In this document: positions 31,650 to 41,679 of the stretch, one piece after another
How positions within the stretch are numbered: the stretch's first letter is position 1
How the letters are laid out: every line of letters begins with the position of its first letter
Assembly: GCA_016648135.1 (NCBI GenBank)
Contig: JADDOH010000168.1
Location: forward strand, 305,476 to 369,475
DNA: 64,000 bases
Direction: 5' to 3'
DNA from: Agrypnia vestita
Lineage: Eukaryota > Arthropoda > Insecta > Trichoptera > Phryganeidae
The notes under the pieces: model-generated
The model's database searches: none
What the model was told of the DNA's origin: nothing
The model's input: the letters and a program-made list of their open reading frames with translations, nothing else
Made by a program: the position numbers and the translations under genes

Positions 31650-33770
31650 TTTTTCCGGGGCAGATCACGGTTGAGGTTAGAAATGTTAAATTATACATAT
31701 CTACTTAAATTTGTTGATTTTCCGAATTATCACGTACGCAACATTCATATACCTGCGACGCAACGATTATTATATGCCTACTACTATTTAATCCGTTCGT
31801 GATAGTCTAGATAAGTATGACATTAGAAGTAGAAGAATAAGATACAGTGTAATTTAAAAAAAAAAACAGGTGATATTAAAATGTTACGCAAGTACAGCCG
31901 TATCCAGATTTCCCTAGGTTCAACGTCATATGAAAATTACACATACATACGAAAGGTTTCATTAACTCAATAATTTTATTTCTTGATTATTTTATTCGTA
32001 AAGTTTTCTTGCCTATTTCGTTTCCGAGACGTGAGATACATACGGGAAAATGCCCTGAAATTCTACACAGAACGTTCTGAATGGTCGTGAAGTCACATCT
32101 AATTATTTTATTAACATATATTATAACGAGATGTATTCTCAACGAAGTAAAAGAATTCTCTTTTGAAATACTTATTTTGTTTGTGAAATCGATTAAATTG
32201 TTGTGTTTTGAGAAGATTATGCCCAGTATTCAGACTTACATTACAGTGATTGTTTTTTATTACATCAATATATAATTATACAGCATTGCTTCATAATTTT
32301 AATGACATTAACTTTAATGATTCAAGAATCACATTTAGCGACACTGCACAGGTATTAAAAAAATTCTTGACAACGTAGTGTTGTTCGAATCGGATAGTTC
32401 AAGAATAAGTCACTGACAGATGATATTGCGCCGGGAAGCTGTTTGTATATTCTTGTTGTATTTTCTAAAGGATTTCACATCCTGAGATGGCTTCACATTT
32501 CTACTATAGCTACTTGAACTTGAGTAGAAGAGTCGCTTCTAGATTTTCCTAACGAGGTGTAAAAACAAACTTTACGCTGGGAGTCAAATTTTATGTTTAT
32601 AGCTAAGGTTTATTAGATTTATTACATATTATTAGATAGTGCATCCTAAATTTTAGGATCTAATTGATTTTTAATTCTTTTATATTGGTGCTCAGCCTAG
32701 TTCTAAGATGTTGTTATATAAAATATGTGAAAATAAATAGAATCCATGTACTACATTATCCATCCACGAATATCTTTTCATCATTTTTAATGTTTTAAAT
32801 AAATTAAGTGTTAATCAAATTTGTCAAAAATATGCACCACTTAGTGCAAAAATGCAAAATGTACGTAAGTGTGTATAATCTAGAATATTTCAATATGTTG
32901 ATATCAAGTTGAAAAATAAATTATCTTGATCCATACGAAGTAGTACGCTCACTCTTAATTTGAAGAAGGTTAGAAAAAGGGGATTTTGTTTGATGATATG
33001 TCATTGTTAATGATAAATTGTTTTGTATAATGAATAATTGCTTTGAATGAGACATCTAATAGCTTTTATGTGAAACCTTTCTAATTATTAAATCTACATT
33101 TTTATTTATTTATTAAAACATATTTACAGGAATAAATCCTGACGATTTCGCACTTAGGCTAGGTATGTTCTAGAGAAACAGCCTCACACTTAAATGTATT
33201 TTCTGTTTTTTATACTATAAATAGTATAAAAGCAAGAGCAAAAGCAAAAGCAAAATAAATCAATACCTCTACATTGTATCCCATCTAGTTTAGCGAGTCA
33301 AATATTATTTCCAATTTGTACCTTTCCTTAGTGACTTATCTAATTATTATTGCTTAAACTGTATAAAGAACTCTTTAAGCACTGTAGGATATTTGTATAA
33401 TAAAATAAACGAGAACTTGATGGTTTTGGTAACAATGATGAGGTTGAAATGCTTCGCAATGCACGCCGAGCTATGTGTATATTTGAAATAGAAAACTTGA
33501 ATATTTAATATCCGAGTTTAAGACTGGGCGAGTGCAGTCGGCCCCATTCTGCAGGAGAGGAATCGCTTCACGAGGTGGAATTTAATTACGCGCCCTGCTG
33601 ATGGAACTAAGATGGCCACTCGCTTTCGCCTGGAAACTTTTAAACCTCGAATAAAAGCTGCAATTGTCTATTGCACTTATACAGATATATAAACCTTATA
33701 TAGACCAACTAACATATGGTGATCTTTACCGTGACTCCGAAACGCTCTATTCTTTTTATTTTATTGACAT
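31650..33770. other. AT-rich intergenic, nothing recognised
   Basis: No gene or clear repeat. A non-repetitive, slightly GC-richer segment lies at 33530-33660. Confidence 0.4.
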
Positions 33771-33772
33771 AT

Positions 33773-33880
33773 GCTTTTTTTTTCTTCTTCTTTCTCCTTT
33801 CTTTTTTTTCTTTTTTTTTTCTTTTTTTTCTTTTTTTTTCTCCTTTCCCTTTTTCTCCTTTCCCTTTTTCTCCTTTCAAT
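33773..33880. repeat. Polypyrimidine tract, about 105 bp
   Basis: Almost pure T and C on the plus strand (TTCTTCTTTCTCC, then TCCTTTCCCTTTTTC repeated three times). The encoded Phe-rich and Lys-rich frames on the two strands are artefacts of this composition. Confidence 0.95.
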
Positions 33881-33984
33881 ATTTTATGAAGTTCTGCTTT
33901 TTTAGGCGCGTTGGTTGTGAAATTTCCAATTATGCAATGGAAAGTGCGCGCCTCGTGCAACCAATGAGGCACTAATCGAGGCAT

Positions 33985-35070
33985 TCATATCTGTTTCAAT
34001 TATATGACGTCATTCAAAAACATTTCTGTTAATATTAGAATTATTCTCGTACGTATAATTTTCGTTGATGAATTTCAGTGATGTTTTTGGTACCTATCGC
34101 TAAATCTATTTGATGCGGATCTACATTCTATAGTTCTAACTAGCGAGAGGAAATTGTCACCGAAACTTTTGTACAGACATCTGAAATGCATGGCGAAACA
34201 ATAAAGACCGCAGACTGATACTAACGAGTAGTTTTTAAGTTATGGAGAAGAAGCGATCATCGTCCGGTCTTCATACGTAGGAACTATTTTTTTAATTTTA
34301 ACAAATTAGTACAATTTGCTTTATATTCTCATCAGAACTCTCTCCGTATAATAATTATTGGATAGTCTGCAATCACCTGATGAATTGCATGTAATCCGTA
34401 ATAAGAAGTATCGGAGACAGATGTGCCGTGATAACCTCAAAAATATTAATATTTATTTTTGTGCAAAGGATCAAATGGTACTAAAAATAATTCAATATAT
34501 TTTTAAAACTCCTTAGATACCCCCTAGATAAATCCAGAATTTTCCTTATTTTTCAGCTGATATTATATTCTTCGATTTAAAAATAATCATTAAAATAATT
34601 AAATATACCTTTAAGAAAACACAAAATAAAAATTATTCAGTAAACACAGATTGACGCAATCTTTAAATCATAACAAATTTCAATTATTATTGTTATTATA
34701 TTATATTTTTATATCCAAAATACATATAGGTACATTAATATTAATATTTTGTTTAAAATAATTTTTACTAAATTATCAACATGTTTTGGGCCAATGGATT
34801 CAGCGTATCCTGATAAAGAAACCATTGGGCCCGAATATGTTGATAATTTAATAAATACAGTTTTTAATATGAAATATTTATATCAATAATAAGAGTTTTC
34901 TTATTACGAATGTAAATACATATTTCATGTTTCTAGAATATAAACAAAACAGTTATATTTTAAAGTCCAAACAAAACAAAAAAGGTTTTAAAGATTATTT
35001 AAAATAATAATATATATAATTACCTACATTAATATACGTGACAAAAATACAAGTCACTCACGTCTCGTTA
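33985..35070. other. AT-rich intergenic; short inverted repeat near 34795-34855
   Basis: No gene. AAATTATCAACATGTTTTGGGCC at about 34775 and GGGCCCGAATATGTTGATAATTT at about 34828 form an approximately 22-bp inverted repeat. Confidence 0.5.
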
Positions 35071-35071
35071 C

Positions 35072-35783
35072 TAAGCGATTGTTCAGACACAGCGGGAACC
35101 GTGCCGTTTCAGAATCGCATGAGATCCGTGCGGGTCTCATTTACCTAGGTTTGTATGTGATCGTTCAGACACAACCGTGCGGTTAGTCAACCGCTGCGGT
35201 GCCCGCAACCCAACCGCTGGAAAATAGACCCGCACGGCGCCCGCACGATCCTATTACTATGGGGCCTTACGAGAGCGTTCAGTCGCATTGCGGGCACCGC
35301 ACGGTTCCATGTCACAACAGGAGCACGCGTGGATTATGTTCTCTTTTCTACGGTTATGGATCGCTTTGACACTGAACTTTTTATTGATGAAGTGGAGAAA
35401 AGACCTGTAATATGGGATCTTCAGTGTGAGGATTACTCAAATATGCCAAGAACCAAGCTTGGCAGGAGTTGGTGGAGATATTTGGAAATGGTGGAAAAAA
35501 ATAGTATTTTAGGGAAGTAGGTATTTATTCACCAAAAATGAACTGACAGAATGATATTTTTGTGTCTTGCCATGGAACACGGCCGTCGTTAACAAAGTAA
35601 TAAGCGAATATATCTCTGATATTCAAAGATGGAGAACGGCACCGGAGCTGTCAAACTGACGTTTATTTTCGTGTGCACAAATCGCTTATTAACCGCAGCT
35701 GTGTGAACAGATGACACAAATCGCACGTTTTGAAACTCGATTCTGAAACGGCACGGTTCCCGCTGTGTCTGAACAAGCGCTAA
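35072..35783 (+). mobile_element. PIF/Harbinger-type element with MADF remnant (H1)
   Basis: The two ends are inverted over about 43 bp, starting GCGATTGTTCAGACACAGCG at the left and CGCTTGTTCAGACACAGCGG in reverse at the right. Both are flanked by TAA (35072-35074 and 35781-35783). A 3-bp TAA/TTA duplication is the hallmark of PIF/Harbinger. Inside is only the beginning of a MADF-domain frame, so the transposase has been deleted. Subterminal GCACGG and GTGCGG words repeat on both sides. Confidence 0.9.
35356..35520 (+). pseudogene. MADF-domain fragment of a Harbinger accessory gene
   Basis: MDRFDTELFIDEVEKRPVIW, then a YSNMPRTK block, then SWWRYLEMVEK and a stop. This follows the MADF pattern (acidic helix, E-x-x-P-x-L/I-W-D, Y, then W-x-x-(I/L)). 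The domain is cut short before its last helix. Many PIF/Harbinger elements carry such a DNA-binding accessory gene next to the transposase. An in-frame ATG at 35329 is also possible, but the domain starts at 35356. Confidence 0.75.
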
Positions 35784-36082
35784 GAAGACACGCCATTCGG
35801 ATATATGTACCCAAGTATATTATGACAAATTTGCACGTTGCTCGAAAATTTAAATGCGTAACCCAACACAGACACCATCGGCAACATGGTGTCTGTGTTA
35901 CATCTTAATGATATATTTTTTTTCATTTACAGTTTATCTTACAGCCATATACAGCAGTGATATATTGGTAAATCACAAGAAACCCTAATTTATGTAAAGT
36001 AAATAGTAAATTGGTGTATGTGTGTGTGTTTGTAAGTGTGTATTTACGTGCACGCGTGCATGTGTGAGAAGAAATATGTCCT

Positions 36083-36360
36083 AACCTAACCTAACCTAAC
36101 AGAGGCTAGCTTACCAAGAGTACAAAGGGGCGCGGATATAAAAGAGGAGAGCACAAGCCCACGCCTTCTCTCTACCATTAGCCAGCGGGCAGTTAGCACT
36201 TGTTTAGGGTCGGTCGACACAAAGTATCTGAATATACTGAATATTGTCGCAACCACCTGGTCTTTTATTTGGTGTTCATATCCAGGAATTGGGGATACAT
36301 CACAGTTTGTTTTCCAAGGTTCCAAGTGAAAAAAGTGTGTGTTTTGTAAGTCTGCGGGAC
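36083..36360 (+). promoter_or_regulatory. TATA-containing promoter-like segment, possible LTR
   Basis: Starts with four CCTAA units (36083-36101), then GATATAAAAGAGGAGAGC at about 36135, a GC-richer downstream stretch with GTTAGCACTTG, TTATTTGGTGTTCATATCC and finally GTTTTGTAAGT, which looks like a splice donor. TATA plus downstream TTATTTGG would suit an LTR followed by a primer-binding site, but no terminal repeats or coding region were found. Confidence 0.35.
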
Positions 36361-36399
36361 ATTTAAGTGTATGGATTATAGAATTTCAGGTGTGTCAAT

Positions 36400-37885
36400 G
36401 CGATTTTTTAGTAATGTGTGATGATTTTTAAGATAAGATAAGATCATTTATCGTTAATTTGTCTTTAAATTTAGTTACCTTATAGTAGGGTCGGTAAACT
36501 TTGTGAAAGCCACTTGCATTAATGTGAGTACTACCCTCTGTAGCACGTAAATTGTGTAGTGGTATTCTTTTTTTAAAGCTACTCCGTTGGCCACTTCAAT
36601 TTGATGCTGACCGTCGCGCGGAGCGGTTGTTTCTTCATTTAATATTTTTTATTTAAAGATACGGTGACCAGAAGATTACATACTTCAATCAATGTAATAT
36701 AAATTCTGATAAGAATTCGGATTCTGATACACACGACAATATTTTATCTTAGTGATTAATATTAATTATAAGATTTTGAAACATAATAAACAAGAATAAT
36801 GACTAGAATAGAATAATAATAAACAGAATCATAACTGCTTATATATTTATTTTAAACTAGTTATAATTCGTCAAAAATGATTTACTCTTTTTATATATTT
36901 CGGTCGCCAGTTAAAGATAGGAGAACAGCGCTATCTAGAGTAGCGTCTTGATAACGTTAGTGATGGGCATTATTAAAAAGAGAATTCTGCTTTTTTTGCT
37001 TCTTATGCCTCATTATTATATTTTAACACATTATTATTTGAGCCATCTGATAACGTTGGTAACGGGCATTGTTACGTAGAGAATAATATATTTTGATTAA
37101 TGATTAAAACCAATGGCATACGCAATAATGTAATGGATTAACTTATTAGTGTTATTTTTCAATAAACCGAAATATTTAAAAAAAACATCTAACGATTGAA
37201 AAAAAATCCTATTTAATTTAATAACACTTGAAATCGTACTAATTTTGAAAACGGACTGAGTCTTTTTTACATTACTTGTACTTATGCTTATTTAAGGTTT
37301 AGAAAATAAAATACTATTTATGTTAATTTTTTTCGTTTGTCATTTACTCAAAAAATAATGTTACGAATTTTTGTAAACGCACTGCTACTCATACTGATGC
37401 AAGCGGCTTTCATAAAATGAACGGACTCTACTGCCTTGGCATAGTTGTCAGGGTAAAAGTGCATTTTGAAAGTCAATGTGTTAGTGAAAACCTGCTGAAT
37501 ATGTTCGAGACGTTTTTGATGAATTTCATAGTGCAGAGACCACATTGGCGAAGCAATATTGCATATTTAATACTCCTCCCTCAAGATAAATAAAACACAT
37601 GTTAAAATTTTCAAGTTCCTGTTGCTCGTCACTTTTTACGGCATGGATAGGAGTCCCCATCTTGCGATGTCTCAGGCAACCTCTATGCGATAGCCAGGAC
37701 GCATACCAAAACTGGGTGGATTTCGCCATGAGGAACACGTGAATGAACAAACCATAAAGGGGTGCTTGACAATTTAAAATCGGTGAACACCTTTCATATC
37801 AGAACTTCACTTTTTCTGCTTTCTACGTCTAATCACTTTTGCACGAGATAGTTCCCTAATCTATCTAGACCAACATACGCAAGTG
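36400..37885. other. AT-rich intergenic, nothing recognised
   Basis: Words such as GATAACGTTRGTGATGGGCATT repeat twice at 36950 and 37050. No gene is supported. Confidence 0.4.
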
Positions 37886-38073
37886 AGAATTAGGCCGGTC
37901 GCACTTTGGATACGAATTATTATCGCAAGTATACGCACGCTTACTTTCGTACGTACTGAGCGCGCACATTGATTTCATCTTGCGTTGGTCACGATCAGTT
38001 ACTTTTCGCATTTCTTCAATGACGTTTGTGCCAAACGAATAAACTGTAACTTCTGGAAAACTCTCTTCTGACT

Positions 38074-38315
38074 CGTAGGCTGCTACGGCGTCGTCGTCAT
38101 CGTAGAACCGAGTGGGCGAAAGAAATATATACTAGAAGGGATGAATTCCATCACATTACGGCATACTTAAATACTGACAAAAGTCATGATTATCTTCGTA
38201 TGAACAAAGAAACATTTGAATATATTTTATGTGCTGTGTGGACTGATCTGACCAGATTCAGTAATTTGTTCGAAGTACATAATTATACCTCACCTTCATT
38301 AAACCAAATTATTTA
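38074..38315 (+). pseudogene. PIF/Harbinger transposase N-terminal fragment
   Basis: An open frame of about 80 codons begins with an Arg-rich run, then TEWAKEIYTRRDEFHHI, then a DYLRMNKETFEYIL block. The family has the same order: a basic stretch with Trp, R-x-x-x-G/F-x-x-x, then F-x-R-M-x-x-x-x-F-x-x-L. It stops at 38313-38315, long before the DDE catalytic region. No ATG needs to be invoked, because the start is lost or in another exon. Confidence 0.7.
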
Positions 38316-38321
38316 ACTTAC

Positions 38322-38454
38322 CTGGTATTTTCATTTCTTCAGAGATTTTCCGCCAAGATCTGCGCTGATGGTCACGCAGGTGATAAGTTGAGTCACTTTG
38401 GTCCCACAAACATTTGTGGCCATGTACTAAATTGACGAATTTTTCGATATCCAT
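38322..38454 (-). pseudogene. MADF-domain exon with intact splice donor
   Basis: Read on minus: MDIEKFVNLVHGHKCLWD, then STYHLRDHQRRSWRKISEEM, ending at ATACCAG followed by GTAAGT. It fits the first MADF exon of a Harbinger accessory protein, with a well-formed 5' splice site. The rest of the gene is gone. Confidence 0.75.
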
Positions 38455-38879
38455 CGTACGAAATCCCAAAAATTTCCGAACAAATCCGGATCGTGTCGGA
38501 CGTCATATCTGTACGTACACGCACTACTATATCGTATACAGTGTGCGATGTTCAATACTACTTCGGAGGTCAGGAATGTACTTGCGCATTCGTACGTATA
38601 CGTACTACTCAATTTCGTACGAAAACGCATCCAGTGTGCAGCCGGCGTTAGCACGCATAGGACTGTATTTTACAATTACGAGTATATGACCACTTGTAAT
38701 CCAATGCTACCTTGCCAACATGCTCTTACAAATGGCTTTTTTTCACTTTAGTCTGAGTAAATCAAATAAATAATTGAAAATATAATATGAAATGTTTTGT
38801 CTGGGTCTCTTAGGATCGTACCTCATATAAAATAGATATACGCTGAATATCGGCAGCTCGTTGTGCATGTGCATGCATT

Positions 38880-39110
38880 ATTCAGCCGACGGGTGGCGCA
38901 TCAAAATCCGCGCGTAAAATCTGAACGGCCCACGGGTACCTACCCCTCCACTACCCCCGCCACCCTCAGTTGCATGTACTAGAATTTTTTGCATGAAAAC
39001 GAATGCCTTACTGCACAAAAACAATCCCAATAGACATTTGTTGCGCCTGCTATAAGAGCTTTTGTAGCGGCCAAAGCGATGCAAACCGCATCTCGAAGAT
39101 CCTAATAATA
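38880..39110. other. GC-richer non-repetitive segment
   Basis: Contains CCCACGGGTACCTACCCC and CTACCCCCGCCACCC. No coding or repeat match was recognised. Confidence 0.35.
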
Positions 39111-39404
39111 ATTCTTTATTGAAAACATATTTGATAAATCAATTAGAAATAAGTGACAGGTATACTGGTTGTTTTTAGTATCTCAGTAATTTATACACGT
39201 ATGTGATCCGCATTATTGTCAATATACGATTCTACCTGACTATGCAATGCCGAATTCACCGCCATCATCTACTCGACCGCGGTAAGTGAAGGAGAATAGG
39301 TAATGATAGAGGTGGGTTGAATTATGTTTGGGGGAAGGGAGTAAGCTGGGGGTGGGGTTTGAGTTAACGGAAACAAAATGATTACAACAAGTTACATCTT
39401 GAAT

Positions 39405-39487
39405 GATGGAACGGAATGGAATGGAATGATGGAACAAAAATGTCGAACGAAATGGAATGGAATGATGGAACAAAAATGTCGACAGAG
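39405..39487. repeat. GGAATGGAATGATGGAACAAAAATGTCG tandem pair
   Basis: A 36-base unit starting GGAATGGAATGATGG repeats twice (39428 and 39464), with a further GGAATGGAATGGAAT run at the left. Confidence 0.85.
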
Positions 39488-39714
39488 CTTGTTCCGTCAA
39501 AAATTTATAACCTTGGAGACGCAACAACGCACGTGCCACATAGGTAGCGGCTAGACATACGTCAAGACACTGCAGTATCTACCATGGATTAATTTTACAA
39601 CCGATATTTCTAGCATCAACCACGGATTAATACTACTTGGTTGGAGTATGTTCCGTTTCTATGATATATATACGGACGTGTACGCTCTACCCCTCGTGAC
39701 GGAAATTTATTAAC

Positions 39715-40005
39715 AAGACAACCTGAAGATGCCTGTTGAGATTCGGGCGAAACGTCGGTTGACGAATGGTCCTTCTGAGGACCAGATTTTGACACGGGTT
39801 ACCCCCAAAGAAATTAATACTAACATATATATATATGTTAAATCGAAGGCTTTCACGGGTACAATATGTGTTAGTTCTAACTACTTTGGGGGTAACCCGC
39901 GTCAAATTCTGGTCGTCAGGACCAGTCGTCTGCCGACGTTTCGAACAGATCTCACTGTTCATCTTCAGGGCGCCTTGTCGATGAGCTGCTTCTCCAAAAA
40001 GCGTA
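39715..40005. mobile_element. PLE-type ends B and A facing across (TA)n
   Basis: Inverted copy of 31318-31645. The type B core is on plus (39719-39761: CAAC, CUGAAGA, U, GCCUG-loop-CGGGC, GAAACGUC, GGUUG), then GGGTTACCCCCAAAGAAATT and a short TA run (39824-39837). Type A follows on minus, with core 39932-39971 (GCC, CUGAAGA, U, GAACAG-loop-CUGUUC, GAAACGUC, GGC). Here both cores are intact, unlike at 31.6 kb. Confidence 0.8.
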
Positions 40006-40324
40006 CGAAAAAAAATTGGTTACCACCCGGATACGAATCTTTTCCTTTGCGGCGATCAGCGATACCAATATCGACGCACTAACCATCTGCGATAGCGAAA
40101 AAATTAGACTTGTATTATGTAGTCTCGTCTATTATTCCATTTTAAAACGGAACATTAACTTTATATTTTGTAATAAATATCAAAAACCTTTTAGTAATAC
40201 ACTCTACGTGACATCGTGATAAATCAATCCATGTTGTATTAAATCTGGAAAATCTTCCCCTATTTATGAACACTTATGTACATAAATGTACGTAAATATT
40301 TACGCATTAGTATACACTGGTTTC

Positions 40325-40476
40325 ACATACCGAGGGTTCTGGGTTCGATTTCCGATAAGGTCACTGTAACTGTTCGTTTATGTGATTTTCTCAAGCCTAG
40401 GTGTTTTTGAGGTGTGTTTCGTTCCAGTAATTATGCCTACTTGTGTGTTGTTGCATTAAAAGGAAAATAAAATGCA
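40325..40476 (+). repeat. tRNA-derived SINE (family S), copy 3
   Basis: B-box-like GGGTTCGATTTCC, then AAGCCTAGGTGTTTTTGAGG and AGTAATTATGCC, ending in an A-rich tail. Its head is truncated compared with 17692-17868. Confidence 0.7.
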
Positions 40477-40604
40477 ATCTTATTTGTTATATCGTAGAAT
40501 TATGTTCCAAAAATTTCCGCACTAAAATGTGTTTTATTAAAAAATAAATATACTTTTAAATGGACGGAATTTAACAATATTTTGTCTACTTGAGTTGAAT
40601 TATT

Positions 40605-40820
40605 ATACACCAGCTGTAAACCATCAAAAATGACGACACTTTTACATGTCGGTCCCTAAGGAATAAGTAGGAATTTATTTTATTTATAAAAAAAAAAAAA
40701 AAAAAATCCGAAAAAAATGTTCGAAAAAAAGTTACATACCATACACGAAGTTACGGGGACAGACAGACGTACAGACGGATGGACAGATACAACGAAATTA
40801 TTATAATTGGGATTCTACAT
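40605..40820 (+). repeat. Dispersed repeat Z, fuller copy
   Basis: CCAGCTGTAAACCATCAAAA, CCCTAAGGAATAAG, an A-run, then ACGGGGACAGACAGACG and ATTATTATAATTGGGATT, as in 49995-50240. Confidence 0.65.
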
Positions 40821-41276
40821 CATCAACGGTGTATTAAACGGTGAAGTATTAAACTAAATTCAAATATAGAAAAATGTGGCTTGAAAATTGTTGGGTAAAA
40901 AACTATAGGTACATAAGAAATTTTAAAAAAACATATATAACAATTTTTTTTAAAAAATCATCACCACGACCATAGCGACTTCCGAGTTTTTGCAATGAAC
41001 GGTCTTATTGATCGTCTCGATTATTTAAAAACTGATGACAAGAATCGCATAGTAATTACAACAGAGGACATTACCGATCTGATGACATTCTGTCAAACGC
41101 AGTTAAACGCAGGATACACATCGATAACATGAAAAATACGAAGTGGAAACGAGAAGCCTCTTTGAATTACACAATTAAATTCCAATTTTCATTCAATAAC
41201 TAAACATTCGTCGGCTTTTGTGTGGAGCGTCTTTGTAACTGGCGCTCGATTCAAGATGGTCGATAATACGTTATTT

Positions 41277-41672
41277 TTAAAGAGTTACGGTTGTTATTAC
41301 GATAGTTAGACATATTTAACTGTAACTGGTTGCGGATATTTTATACATGTTTTTCCGAGAAACGATTCTCGACGGTTCGTTGAATGCTTATTCAACGTCA
41401 TCAGGAGGACGACATTTACCCGCGGAGGTAGAGGGCGGACTGATTAATGCTTCCGAGGGCGTAAATTATATGCACTTTGTTGTGGAGTGTTCACTTCTTC
41501 TACAAAAGAGGTCGCCAGTGTGCAATATGTGTTCGTTACGTCGGCGGACTTTACTGCGACGTCTCTCAAAGGTTGAATCAATGTCGTAAGAACAGGGCGC
41601 CAAATACTTGATAGTTTGTCATCTCTATTGAATTTGGGATGTTTGCATATTTCAATGGACTCCCTCACCAAT
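41277..41672 (-). mobile_element. Penelope-like element (PLE-2), 3' part
   Basis: The minus strand gives a coding tail, then the hammerhead-like core (41368-41407: CUC, CUGAUGA, C, GUUGAAU-AAGC-AUUCAAC, GAACCGUC, GAG) and the same end sequence (CCGCAACCAGTTACAGTT) as PLE-1 and PLE-3. The stem is perfect, but GAAAC has become GAACC. The element is 5' truncated at about 41672 and lacks the second terminal repeat. Confidence 0.8.
41408..41672 (-). pseudogene. PLE C-terminal coding region
   Basis: MVRESIEICKHPKFNRDDKL, then SSIWRPVLTTLIQPLRDVAV, ending in one frame ISPPSTSAGKCRPPDDVE and stop. The first block is shared with the 10.4-kb and 47.5-kb copies. The final Pro-Asp-Asp codons coincide with the hammerhead-like CUGAUGA. 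A frame change is needed between the two halves. Confidence 0.7.
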
Positions 41673-41679
41673 CTGATGT

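Larger units (their letters stand above)
37890..38650. mobile_element. PIF/Harbinger-type element with two gene remnants (H2)
   Basis: Ends GGCCGGTCGCACTTTGGATACG and CGCCGGCTGCACACTGGATG (read inwards) are related inverted repeats, flanked by TTA (37890-37892 and 38648-38650). Inside, CGTACG-type words abound on both sides. A transposase N-terminal frame runs on plus (38074-38315) and a MADF exon on minus (38322-38454). They converge with 6 bp between them, so the central parts of both genes have been deleted. Confidence 0.85.

Noticed and set aside
33664..33984. Phe-rich and Lys-rich frames
   Set aside because: Produced by the polypyrimidine tract.
36083..36103. CCTAACC run as a telomere
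   Set aside because: Only four units; short interstitial TTAGG runs are common in insects. A similar loose run is at 48780-48850.
36086..36325. 79-codon minus-strand frame as a gene
   Set aside because: It is antisense to a TATA-containing LTR-like segment and has no family resemblance.
39240..39539. 99-codon minus-strand frame with FLFHHSIPFRS repeats
   Set aside because: The repeats are a translation of the 36-bp tandem unit; nothing else supports a protein.
41030..41060. CTGATGACAAGAATCGC as another hammerhead-like core
   Set aside because: No stem II and no GAAAC follow; it is a chance CUGAUGA.
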